Positions 37,401-49,053 of a stretch of 64,000 bases of DNA are shown here, one piece after another. Each line of letters starts with the position of its first letter. Position 1 is the first letter of the stretch. The notes below the pieces were generated by a model. It ran no database searches. It worked only from the letters and a program-made list of their open reading frames with translations, and had not been told where the DNA came from. Both the position numbers and the translations under genes were made by a program. The stretch is from Thuidium tamariscinum (Eukaryota > Streptophyta > Bryopsida > Hypnales > Thuidiaceae). The DNA lies in contig OX344749.2 in assembly GCA_947034885.2 (NCBI GenBank), positions 10,121,501-10,185,500 of the forward strand, read 5' to 3'.

Positions 37401-40400
37401 TGTGTGTGAGATGGGGGTGCGGGGACGGGGGTATTCTATTTTGAACAGTGCTCGACCGAGCCTGAATGTCTGCTTGACTGTGTCGTTCTCACGGACGGGA
37501 TTCGCCGGTGGCTTTGGGGCAAGGGTGGTCATTGTGTGGGGGGCGATAATGACACGATGTTCTTTTCTTCTTACGTTTGTTGTGTCGAATTGGAGAATAC
37601 GAGTTTGGGGACCATGTTGGGTGCTAACTTGTGTTGCTTGCCATGACGGTGACAGGTTGGTGTAAGAAATGTGGTTGGTGCTAGTGACCAACAGCCTGCA
37701 GCAGCGATGGTGCAACATTTGCAAGCGGGTGTGGGTTCTCAAGGGCCAGCACCGGTGGGAACCACGGCTCAAGCTCATCCTCCCCAGCAATTAGGGCAGG
37801 CTTCCCAGTATTCGCAGCATCCCCAACCCAGCAACCTGCACATGTCAGGCCCACACATGCTGCAGGTATTGCCAGAGGCCCTCTTGAATGTTTCACGTAG
37901 TTGAATAGAGCCCCTTGCTTGTCGAGCGGAAGCACCGGTCTGTCTGGTTCGCAGACGGGGTCGGAGTCGGGGTTTTAGGTCGAAGTCGATGGAAGTGCGG
38001 AGAGGGGTTGGCCTTTTCTCTTCCTCGTCGATTTGTCGATGGAGCAAGTGATTTCCTCGGTCGGAAACAAAGTCTTTAGAATCTTCTAGGCCGAGCCGAG
38101 AATGCATGGACAGCTGGATGGTGTGTGTATGCGGTCCGGTAGTTTTCGTCACGGGTAGGGTCTTGATTGCGTCGACGTTTTAACAGTGTGGTGCGACCTC
38201 TCCTTCACAGATTGCCCAAATGCAACAACAGCAACAGCAACAGCAACAACAGCACGCCCTGGCACACCAACACCAACATCAACAGCAGCAGCAGCAGCTG
38301 CAACAACAGCAGCAGGCGATGCCGCAGCAGCAGGGGATGGTGCCGGAAAGGCTTACCCAAGTCATGAAGTATCCGCCGCCGCCACCTATGATGGGGGGGC
38401 CCCATCACAATCCACAAATGCTAGGTACTCCCATTGGTAGCCAGTTGGCTAATCCATTGTCTGCGCAAGCTATGCCTCCGATGGCGCATCAGCTAGGACC
38501 CAATATGGGTGGCCAGATCCCCGGGGGTATGTCCGTACCCTATGGGGCTCCTCCTCCCACCACTCAGTTTATGACACAAAAGCCAAAGAGCAGGGCCATA
38601 AAAATCGTGGATCCACACACTCACGAGGAACTGAAACTGGATTCAGTAAAGAAGGAGAGTGTAGAGATTGTGGCTCCATCTGGTCTGGGGAGTGCAGGTA
38701 GGGTTTCTAGCAATGGTCTGATTCAAGCGCGAGCCCCCGTGGGATACAGTCCCCCACCTCACCTGGGTCCTTATTATTTTCAGCCTGCGCCCGTGTACCA
38801 GCAGCCCGGGCTTACGAAGGCGGGCTTTTCCGGCGCGCCTATTTCTAGCTCTCCTTCTGTGAGGTTCAACAACTTCACTCCCCCCCATCCCGGGCCAGGT
38901 GTGACTTTTGGTCACCCGGGAAGCGGCCCAGTGCCACCTGTTCCGAAAGTTTCCCCTCCACTGGGGTCTGTGGCTCCGCTCGGGTCTGGGACTCCAGGCC
39001 CCGGCCCTGTGGAGATGTTGAGCGCGCCTCCCGTGGCTGGGGTGGCGGTGGGGACGCCTTCTGTTCCGGTTCCAGTTTCGGGTATTCCTGCTCCACCTGT
39101 GATTGCCAACCCTAGAGCCAATCCACCTCCGCTGGGGCTGAACCCTCCGATCATCTCGAACGGGAGGCCGCCCAGCTTGAGCGTGCCTCCCGTTTCCCCT
39201 CCCGCGCCGCTGACCCCGAGCTCTGTGCTTCCATCGCCGAATTCGTTGACAGCATTTACGTTTGGTGACGTGGAAGCATCGGGTTCCGCCCCGGTCGCCG
39301 CCAGTGAAGCCAGTAGCGAAGGGCCACTGAATGGTGCGAATGGGCATGCGTCGGCAGGAGTAGGTTCTACCAGTGCCAGTGTTGGTCCTTCCCATGCTGG
39401 CGTAGTAGGCAGCCTAACCTCGCCGGGGTCTTCCGCCCCTGTGATGAATCGGCCGAGTGTGACTGTCATTCCTCCTAAGCAGGTAACGGGTTCTTCCAAT
39501 GCCAGTGGTGTCAGTCCGAGAGTTGTGACTCCTCCTGGCACAGGCGGTGCAGGAAATTTTGGCGAGAAAGTGAAAGTGGAAGCTGCAAAGACGACCGGGA
39601 ATTCGAACTTGAGGAAGAATAGCAAGAAGGAAAGGCAACGGCAGCAGCAGCAGCAGCAACAACAACAAGCCCATCCAGCAAGCTATCAAGGCTTTGAAAG
39701 TGAGAAGAATGCAGACCAGGTGGTTGCCGCGGGTGGGCCGAACCTGACGGAGAAGACTCACTTGGCAGGTTCAGGTGTTCCCGGCAGCCACAAACCAGGC
39801 TTGCAAAGGACTCAATCTGGAGCGCATGGCAGCGGTACTGTGTATGCGCCCGTGAGGAAGGCGGAAGAGTCGAAGCCAAGCAGTACGAAGGCTGGTAGCA
39901 AACTGTCTCATCCAGGTATGCATGGTTTCCGTGAGGGCAGAGGCGTGATTGCAGGTCGAGTGCCTGTGGATGTTTGGGACTTCGGTCACGTGGAGTCTGG
40001 TTCCCCTTTCCCCTTTGACGCGCACTCTAGCGGGTCGGTGCAGGGGCTTGGCGACGCCGTAGAATGATTTTTTGTTTGTTGAGGTCCTCACACCTCGTCG
40101 TCCTTTCTCAGATACGAGCTCGGAGAACGCGTCGTCCGAAGCGACTGGAGGGATTGGTGCAGCCAAAGAGGAAAGCGAGTTCGGTGCCGTGCAGAGCCTC
40201 CCAGGCCGCGGGAAGGAAGGAAGGTCTTTGGAGTCGGACAGCTCTTTGAAAACAGATACTTCCGTGGTGATTTCAGACGGGTCCTCTGGATCGACTGGTC
40301 ATTCTTCCTTGCTTGCGAAGGACGAACCCACAGAGCCCGCGGCAGAAGAGCGGAGGACTTCGGAAGAGGTCGTTGCGGAAGACGCAAGCCTTTCTGTAAA

Positions 40401-43400
40401 GTCGACCTCAGACAGCTCGAGCCTTGGACATGAGACCGAGGACGTCGAGGTGGAGCGTGACACCGTTCCATCGGATCCAAAACCTTCGAAGGCCTTGCCG
40501 GTTCACGACAGGGAAGTCTCGAGGGAGCCCGATTCTACGGCGTCTGAGATTGTTGAGAAGAATGCCGAGGTTGTTGAGCCGGTCAGTCTCCGAGCATCGG
40601 AGTCTGGGGATGACGCAGCAGCCGACAAAACCGTGGAAGGCGTAGCTTTTCCTGTTTCGGGCGTAGAGGGAGAGCCATCCATGGTCGAAGACACCCACGC
40701 AGTGACAGAGTCGCTGGAGTCGTTGACTTCGTTACCGGAGGGGCACACGGCAGGTGGTCTCAGTAAGGAATCTGTAGGGATCGAAGCAGCTGCAGCGGAG
40801 GAGTTCAGTATCTCGTCCGCCGATGTGCAAGCAGTGGAGGTGACTGACGCGTCGGAGGAACCGATTATCCGGAGCGATCATCCCCCTGGATTGATTCTTG
40901 GGAGTCCTTCGCATCCGGACTTGGACGCGTCTGCGTCCGAGGACAAGCGGGTGTTTCCGCCCGAGGAGTCTGCGGCTGTTCCGTCTGTCTCGAGCGAGGA
41001 GGTTCCGAAGGCTGTGGAGTTTGTTTCGGCGGAGAATGGTTCGCAGTCCGACTCTTCGACGGGTGGAGCACCGGACCAGGAGGGTCCCAGCGTTGTCGAT
41101 TTGTCGGGCCCGGTGGAGAGCGCAGTGGTTTCGATTGAAAAGGAGGAGGTGAAAGTGAGACCGTTGGAACAGGCGGAATCCACTGCCAGCAATTCTTATA
41201 AATCTGAGGCGAACGCCACGTCCGTGGTCTCTGAATCGGAATCCGACGTGGAGCTTCCTTCGTTGTTGAGCAGCACTTCTGGCATTTCGACTACGGAAGT
41301 GAGCGAGGCTGTGCAGATCTTGGAGAGCGAAACGGATGCAGTGGAAGCTCGAATCGTCGGGAACCCGAATTCTGGTCAGGAGGGTGTGAAAGTGGTTAGC
41401 AACAAGAAGAAGAAGAAAAAGGAGTTTCTTGCGCGAGCCGATGCCGCGGGTAACACGGCCGATCTGTACAACGCATACAAGGTTCCCGAAGAGAAGAAGT
41501 CCGTGGAGGTGAAGCGAACGGAGGTCTCTGGGACGGGTTCTTCGGGCAGCGATGCGAGGGACCCCGTTGCGATACTGGACAAGTCTTTGCCGAAGGAGGT
41601 GGATGACTGGGAAGATGCTGCTGAGCTGCCAACGCCAAGTATATCGGTCGTTCATCCCGTGGATGGTGGTGATCGAAAATACACCCGTGATTTTCTAATC
41701 ACCTTCAGGGACCAGAATAGGGAGTTTCCTGTGAGCTTCGAAATCCGGCACGATATCGCGGAACTGCTCTTGGACCGAGACCGATTGGGGGTGGAAGGCC
41801 TGACGAGCCCTGCCCGGAATCTGGACCGGCAGGCCAGTGGCGGGGGGCAACGAGGAGACCGGAGAGGAGGCGGCATGCAGCCGGGAGCCGAGGAGGATCG
41901 TTGGATCAGACAACCGGGTCTGGTTCCTTCCCCTGGAAGGAATCAGCCTGGGGATGCGCGCATGGACATGTCCATGCAAGGTGGTTTCCGTCCCATGCAA
42001 CCGGGTTTGATCACCCAAGTTCCGCAGCAATGGCCTGGCCAGATGAACCAAGGTGGATTTCCAGGTTTGATTCCACGGGGTCCCGGGAATGCGCCGCTGC
42101 CCCATTTCATGACGCCGGGTCCTCCTGGTCGCAGCCCGAACGGTGTGGATGGGGACCGGTGGCTCAGACAACCCATGGCCGGCGGAAAGGGTCCCGGTCT
42201 GATTCCGTCCCCGCGAACTCCTCTCCCTGCCATTCACAGGGCGGAGAATAGGTACGAGGTGGGTAAGGTGTCCGACGAGGAGCAAGCGAAGCAGAGGCTG
42301 GTGAAGGGGATCTTGAACAAGCTGACGCCGCAGAATTTCGACAAACTGTTCGTTCAGGTTCAGGAAGCGAACATCGACTCCGCCACGACGCTGACGGGCG
42401 TGATATCGCAGATCTTTGACAAAGCGCTGATGGAACCGACCTTTTGTGAGATGTATGCGCAATTCTGCGTGAAGCTTGCCGCTGACTTACCGGAGTTCAC
42501 GGAGAACGACGAGAAGATCACTTTCAAGCGCGTTTTGTTGAACAAGTGCCAGGAGGAATTTGAGCGGGGGGAAAGGGAACAAGAGGAAGCGGAGAAGGAT
42601 GAAGAAGAGCACGTGGAAGTGAAGATGACAGCGGAAGAGCGGGAGGATAAACGTCTGAAGGCGCGGAGGAGGATGTTAGGAAACATCCGTTTCATCGGTG
42701 AGCTGTACAAGAAGGCCATGCTGACGGAGAGGATCATGCACGAATGCATCAAGAAGTTGCTGGGTGAATACCAGAATCCCGACGAGGAAGATGTGGAGGC
42801 TCTGTGCAAGTTGATGAGCACCATCGGGCTGATCATCGATCATCCGAAAGCTAAAGTGCACATCGACGCCTACTTCCGGCGGATGGAATCCCTGTCGAAC
42901 AACATGAAGCTTTCGTCCCGTCTGCGATTTATGTTGAAGGATTGTATCGAGCTTCGTAGAAACGACTGGCAGGAGAGAAGGAAGGTGGACGGTCCGAAGA
43001 AGATCGACGAGGTGCACCGAGATGCCGTCCAAGAACGGCAGCAAGCTGCGCGTGGGGCGGATCGCTTGGGACGCGGCCCCAGTATGGGGGGAGGGTCGTC
43101 TCGGGGAAGGATGGGAGCCGGTCCCGAGTTTGGCATGCGAGGTCCTCCATCTCCCATGTATTCTCCCGGTCCGATGGGAGCCGGTAAGCGTCCGATGCCT
43201 CTGGGATCGTTTCCTCCGATGATCTTGACGCATGTTGCAATGGATACCTTTTCGCCGATCGTTCTCTTGCCTTCTTGCATTTGGTCAAATAGGAAGGTTC
43301 GGAACTGGACGTGGTTTGCGATGTTGCGTAGTCGGTTTGAATGCGTTGGCGAGATCTTCGGATTGCGGTTGTCGTTTCCGTGCATCCCGATCTGTTGCAA

Positions 43401-46400
43401 GCCTGTGATTGGAATTCGATGTAGACGTTCTAGGAACGGTCCTACCTGGGGGCTCGTGTCATCCACGTTTTGGAGACCTGCACGTGGCCTTTCTTTGTCG
43501 TCCGTGCCGTGTGGAGTGAAGCAAACCTTAGCAAAGCAAAGTGGAGTGACGTTGTGCGAATGTTTGTCGTGCAGGACCACCAATGAATAGTATGCGAAGG
43601 GCGCCTTCTCCACAAGCGGGGATGCGCGGTGGGGGTAGTTTCGTCCAGGACGTGAGGATGGAGGATCGATCGCTTCCGATGGACGTTCGACCGGTGCCAA
43701 TGCCGCTGTCTCAAAGAGGTGGTGACGAAGGCAGCATCACTCTAGGCCCCCAAGGCGGATTGGGTCGGGTGGGTGTACGACAGCAACCGTTCAGTAGCGG
43801 GCGGAGTGCGCCGTCGGATGCGGCGCCCACCGAGATGCGTCGGTTGAGTTCGGGCCCTGTCTTGAGTTTCGGTCAAGAGAGATCGCATTTCGGGGGCGAA
43901 CTTCCGATGCGACCGTCTAGCGCAGAGAGGCCTCGATCGGCGGAGAGGCCGCTCCTGGACAGACCGATGGGAGCCGACCGGGTGAGCCCGGGTGTGCGAG
44001 ACTCGCGAAGCACGCCGGAACAGCAGAGAGTGGCCGATCGGTCCACCGCATCGACCGCGGCTCCCAGCACTTATCAGGCGCAGCGAAACGAGTCGACGCC
44101 ACCTTTGGTGTCCCCTCGTCCATCCACCGCCCCGCCCCTTTTGAGCGGAGACGAGCTTAGGAAGAAGTGGGAATCGACTATAAACGAATACTACAGGTGA
44201 GGTGTTTTTTGGCGAGAGTGTGTGTGGACTAGCCACTTGGTTTACGAATATGCAGGGGTTTGGGAGACGAAACCATATTGGGGTCGGCGATAACGAGGGA
44301 GCTGTTCGAGGTATCGTCTTTGGTAGATGCAGTCTTTGTCTGTGGCGTGATTATGTTTGTGCAGACCCGGACGCACAGCTGTGTAGTGCTTCCTCTGGCA
44401 CTCACCAGGATAGCGAAGTCAGTCGGATGATTTTCAATATTGCATGTAGTTGGTGAAATATTCGGCTGGATCGTGGGTATTGAAAAGGCGTGTTGAACTG
44501 GGGCCATGCAGTGTGGCGGACTTGAAGGAAGCGACACTGTGCGTGGAGGAGCTGGGTGCTTCCAACCACCACTCTGATATGGTGTGCGCGTGGGTATCGG
44601 AGTCTCTTGAGGCGAAAGACAGGGAAAGAGACCTGCTTGTAAAGTTACTTGTACATCTGCACGGAAGCGAGCCTCCTCTTTTGTCTCACAATCAGCTGGA
44701 GAAGGGGTACGATTTTTTCTCGGGTCGCTTGGGGATAGCCCTCTCGCTTTGTTTTCCGTGGATGCGGATTCGTTTTGTATGCTTGATGAAGCTGATTTGA
44801 GACTCGTGGTCTGAATTTGCCGTTGCCGTTTCCGTTTCCTGTTTTGGGGCGCAGGATGGAGCGTTTGCTGTCAAGATTCGTAGACACAGTAGTGGACGTC
44901 CCCAAGGCTCCCGAATTTTTGGGGTTCCTGTTAGGTAGATTAGTTTCGGTTGGGGTATTTACTTTATTGGGTGTAGGCAACTTATTAGAAACGGCTGGTG
45001 AAAGTCCCGGAGAAGTTCGGGAGGAGGGGCTCGCGTTGCGCATTGTAGGCTCCGTGCTGGACACGTACCGGAAGGAGAAGGGCGAAGAGCAGCTGTTGGG
45101 CGCTTACAAGAGTTCCGGTCTGGACGTGGAGAACTTTGTGTCTCCTTCGGAGAAGAACCGGAGTGCGAAGCTTGAGGCGTTTCTGACGACGAAGAACTTG
45201 CAGAAGCTGCTTCCGGTGGGATAAATGCTGCCCCTGTTTGTCGCAAACACCTGGTTTGTCTTTACTTTGGGACAGCGAGGGGTGGTAGAGTAGGGCCATG
45301 TTTTGTTTGATGAGGGCCGCGGTGTAAGTGAACTAGTGATCTAGTTGATTCCGTCTCGGAGATGATGGAGCTGATGTTTTTACTCCTTGTTTTTTACCAG
45401 ATGTTACCTGTAGAGACTCACGTTAGAGACTCGCTTGACAGGAAAGAGCCCATACTGGATCTTGTGAAGTGGATCGAGGTAATTGGACTGGACCCACCCT
45501 CTTTCGTTTGGTGTCGGAGTTGCCGAGTCGTGCAGAGTGTCGTAGACGATTATTTGGGGAGTAGTTATTGGTCGTTTGGTCTGTATTTTTGGATTTTCAG
45601 CAGTTGCATACTGTGGGCGCCTTGCAAGAGCCAGATGTGAGTCATGTAGTCAGGTGACAGTGGAGCGGCGTGTCTGCTCATTCCTTTTGTATTGTTTTGT
45701 TTTCCTGTCAGAAAAATGTCCCTAGCGACTCGTGGGACCCTTCTTTCTTACGAATGATCATGACGCAAGTTTTGAGACATGCGGTGGCGGAGCCCCGCTC
45801 AGTTGATTTTACGGTACGTGGGCGAGTTTCTGTTTCGTCGGCGGGGTTTGTCTTGTGCCTGTGTTTTGTGTTGCAAGCTGCAGGGGAGTATTAGAGATGC
45901 ACGCGGGTTGAGAGTGAGTGACTGAGGGTTTCTACTTTGGCACGTGAATGCCAAGATATACTTTCTTTGTTTGCTTCTATGTTTGTGGCGTCTGTCAGCG
46001 GTCGGTCGTACTTTGCGGGCTGTAAAGCTGCGTGTGCGTTTGGTCTCGGGAGTTTAGTGGATGGAGCGAAGGGGTGCTGGAGTACGGATCTGCAGGATGA
46101 TCTAGCCAATACTGTTGTGCACACTTGGATTGGCGCTGCATGGTGATCGATCTGATTGTGTTGTTGGCTGCTTGTCCCGCAGCAACCTAGTGTGAAGGTG
46201 GACACGAAGACGTATGCTCCCCTGTTGAAGAAGTGCGCTTCTGGGCAGGGTAAAGCATCTTCGGCCAATCAGCTGCAATGTGAGATTCCTCTGCCTTTTG
46301 GCATCCTCGGGTTTAGTATTTTCGGGGGGTGATTTGAATGAGCGGGGTTGTCCAGCGTCACGGTCTGCACCCGGGATCGGGTCGTAGGAGGGCCGAACCA

Positions 46401-47613
46401 GTTCTTTGCAGCAGTCGGAGTGGACCCCGTTCGTTTGAATGGCTTTGTCCTGGGTAGCCTCTGCTGGACCCATGGCAGCCGTGACCGCATGTGCTGACCG
46501 CCCCAGCGGGGGTGGTGTGGCATTTGGCGTCACCCGTGCGTGCGGGTGCAGGTTCTGACGAGGATATTGTGTGCGTGCAGATATCATTGCAGTCCAATTA
46601 TTTGCCAACGAGCATGGCCATCCGCAAGGTCTGATGCACAAGTTATTTGAAAACTTTTACAGGGAAGAGGTACATGAGCTCCTACTCGCCACCGTTGCAT
46701 GGTCTCGTCGTTGTTAGTGGAGATTGTGTTTATCATTGCTTCAGGGGGCTCATGGCCGACACGTGTTAGTTTCTGTTTTTGTTTTCTGTGAGTCTTTGCA
46801 TGGAGGTGGAGTTCGGTGATTTCTGTGCTCTCATCTGTTTATGAATGAGATTTTTCGACCAAATTAGGTTTTGGGCGTAGGGGTCTAGAAGTTTTGAGAT
46901 GCAAGTCTCATGATTTTGAGCTGGTGTCTGGAGTGTCTGGAGTCTTTGGTCCGACCGGATGTCTTAGAGATCGCTTATCTGGCTGTGTCCGCGTGTGCAT
47001 AAGTTTTTTACTACGAGTGTGTTCCCCTCTTATGATTTCAGCCTCTGCCTGGATAGTGGTTTCCGGTTCGTTGTTCGTTTTTACTCTCGTGACCCAATGC
47101 TCCTATTTATATTCGTCTTTTCCAGACTTTGATGTATGAATGGATTGCGTGGTGTGTTTGGTCAGGTAATCTCCGAGAGGGCGTACTTCACTTGGCAGGA
47201 TGACGTTAACGATTCCACACCAGGAAGAGACAAGGTGAATTCGCACTGTCCTTGAGTTTTGAGGGCTTGAGAGACGTATGAGTGAGTTTGGTCCTAACCA
47301 TTAAGGCGTTTCCTTGGTTATTCCTGGGTACATCCACCGTTTGTGTGCAAGCTGTGATCCGTCATGGTGGAGGTCCTGAGGTGGTAAGAACATATGCAAG
47401 CCACAGCGCGGGCATTACTAGTTGTTGTTGCTACTGGAGTGCGGGGGATGGGACGGGGGTTTCTGTGGGCTTGCCGTTTCTGCAATGGGATGATGCGGGT
47501 GCTGAGAAGCTTGGGTTTGGTGTTTGTGGATTGAGCAGGCCATCAGGGAGGTGAGCAATTGGTTGACGTGGTTGGCCGAGGCTCCGGAAGAAGTAGAGGA
47601 TGAAGAAGATTGA
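34479..47613 (+). CDS. eIF4G: Eukaryotic translation initiation factor 4G, plant type, with C-terminal W2 domain (18 exons)
   Basis: Scaffold of the cap-binding eIF4F complex in the cytosol, bridging eIF4E, eIF4A and eIF3. Exons read from GT-AG sites: 34479-34711, 35835-35941, 36160-36375, 36642-36754, 37050-37106, 37227-37292, 37656-37865, 38211-39915, 40112-43183, 43575-44196, 44512-44706, 44855-45215, 45401-45478, 45712-45813, 46183-46279, 46581-46669, 47166-47234, 47539-47613. They sum to 7467 nt (2488 aa) with all phases matching. The ATG at 34479 is the first in frame after a TAA at 34383 and starts MSHYQGKGDRSE, like plant eIF4G. The segment RTNSAPPNLDEQKREQ is also plant-like. A polyQ tract follows 38220. 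The motif YTRDFLI (about residue 1426) fits the eIF4E-binding YxxxxL-hydrophobic pattern. MIF4G spans roughly 1625-1855, MA3 2115-2319 and W2 2320-2488. Angiosperm eIF4G is shorter and, as far as I know, ends after MA3. Exons 1-8 lie in the palindrome arm. Confidence 0.93.
38220..38342 (+). repeat. Polyglutamine-coding repeat in eIF4G exon 8
   Basis: CAG/CAA runs code for long glutamine stretches mixed with His and Ala. The tract is also present in the left copy (about 1306-1428, minus strand). Similar Q-rich stretches are common in plant eIF4G N-terminal regions. Confidence 0.85.
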
Positions 47614-49050
47614 TTCATGTAACATCGATAGAGGTGGTGTCGACTCTTTCACTCTTCGCCTTTTAGAGGAGAGTGTCCTGGAAATGGGCAAGCGGATTTG
47701 TGTACAGCAATGGAAGAGACTGAATGTCATAGGTTACAACTTATCCAATTTTTCATTGATTACCTCTATAAAATTTGTGGGCGCGTAGTCCCCTTGAGCC
47801 GATGTGTCTGCGAACCGGGGATGTTGGTACGCTATATATGTCTGTCGTGGGCAATCACGTGTGTTGGTGGTGCATGTGTGTGCATGGATCTTCGGTTGGG
47901 GTAAAAATCGGGTTGAATGCGACTCTTCGGAGAAGCTATCTCAGAACGTAGAGGTACGTCGATGGTCCAATTCGGGATGCGTTCATGATTTGCCGACCGC
48001 AGCAATGTCTTCCCTTGCGAGCAGCGCGGTCGTAGCCCACTGGTATAGGAATGTGAATGGCAAATCAAGTGCGTACGCGGCATGATATCAAGACATCGTT
48101 ATGCAGACGAGACTCGGGAGGGTTCCCTCTGAGCCCACCGTCTGTCGCTCTCTTTCGTCCGCCAGCACGGTCGTCACGTGTATGCGGCACTGATTTCTAC
48201 TCGATGCATTCAGAGCATTTTGGAATACATTCTTGCATTCTTTCGAATGGTGAACACTAGCGCGGACGGTTCCTGTCTGTTCGTTCCGTATTACGGGCCA
48301 CTGCTCGGTGTACTTCGATCGTTGCCGAAAGAATTCGAGGCGTGCAACCCTTGTGAATTATCCGTCGGTGGTTGTATGGACGCGTTCCGTGCACCGGCGC
48401 CTCCTCGAAGGCCTCCGAGTGAGGGAAGCATGCACCCTCATCCGTACCCGAAGGACTTTGGAGGGGATGCACCTAGACTTTGCGTGACGGTGAGGTAACT
48501 ACACCTAAAATTGTGCGAATGAGCAATTCTGCATAGTTTCCATTATTATTTTGGGAACTCTCTTTGGGTACGTGTTGGTAGTCGAAACTAGTTTCCAGGT
48601 TCCTTTGGAATTGGTTTTTTGGACACTGTATGAGTTAACTAGGAATCTTTGAAGTGCTGGAAAGAGGCGTTCCTAAAATCGATCATGAACAATGACAGTA
48701 CATTTTAGGCAAGAGTCTGGAGTGTTTTCTAGAAAATGTGATTTTAGGTGTGGTTACCTTCTCAGTTATTGTGGAAGAAGTACCCTGTTCACAATATTTG
48801 TCTAAAAAAAATTAGCATGTCAGTTTTTTGTAATGTTATGTCCTATTTAGTTTTCTTCTTTGGGCTGATTTCCCCTCTGTCTCAGCATTGTGTTTGGGGT
48901 TTGTGGTACATTTTGTCTTGGTGATTGATTTCGTTTTCCATGTGTACCTGGGAGCCTTTAGAGTCGTTGCAGAGCAGGGAGTCTATACTTCATGTAATTG
49001 CATGCTTTTCGAAGTGTTTCCCAAATGATGGGTCTACTTCTCAAGCTTAA
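47614..49050. other. eIF4G 3' region and downstream intergenic DNA
   Basis: The first part should be the eIF4G 3' UTR; a plausible AT-rich polyadenylation area is at about 47740-47775 (TATAAAATTT). A GC-richer stretch to about 48495 contains short open frames without recognisable domains. After that the sequence turns AT-rich and I see nothing further up to the element at 49054. Confidence 0.5.
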
Positions 49051-49053
49051 CCC

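Larger units (their letters stand above)
20390..39647. repeat. Right arm of giant inverted repeat
   Basis: Partner of 1-19258. This arm looks like the ancestral side. On its outer side the eIF4G gene continues without a break into unique sequence past 39647. On its inner side the CACTA element reads on through 20390 into the spacer. The left arm by contrast breaks inside that element. Arm length is at least 19,258 bp; the outer limit may lie beyond what the window can show. Confidence 0.97.

Noticed and set aside
38912-39625. Minus-strand Gly/Pro-rich frame of 237 aa opposite eIF4G exon 8
   Set aside because: Antisense shadow of a Pro/Gly/Ser-rich exon; the same shadow appears at 23-736 in the mirror arm.
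1-39647. Treating the palindrome as certainly an assembly artefact
   Set aside because: The templated filler at the joint and the asymmetric break points fit a biological rearrangement. An artefact is still possible and should be tested with reads.
40732-41655. Long minus-strand open frame (307 aa) opposite eIF4G exon 9
   Set aside because: GC-rich coding sequence leaves the antisense frame open by chance. The residue pattern is Arg/His/Leu-rich with no domain, and the plus-strand eIF4G frame explains the region.
48178-48498. 106-residue open frame downstream of eIF4G
   Set aside because: No recognisable domain and no linked exons; it lies where non-coding downstream sequence is expected.
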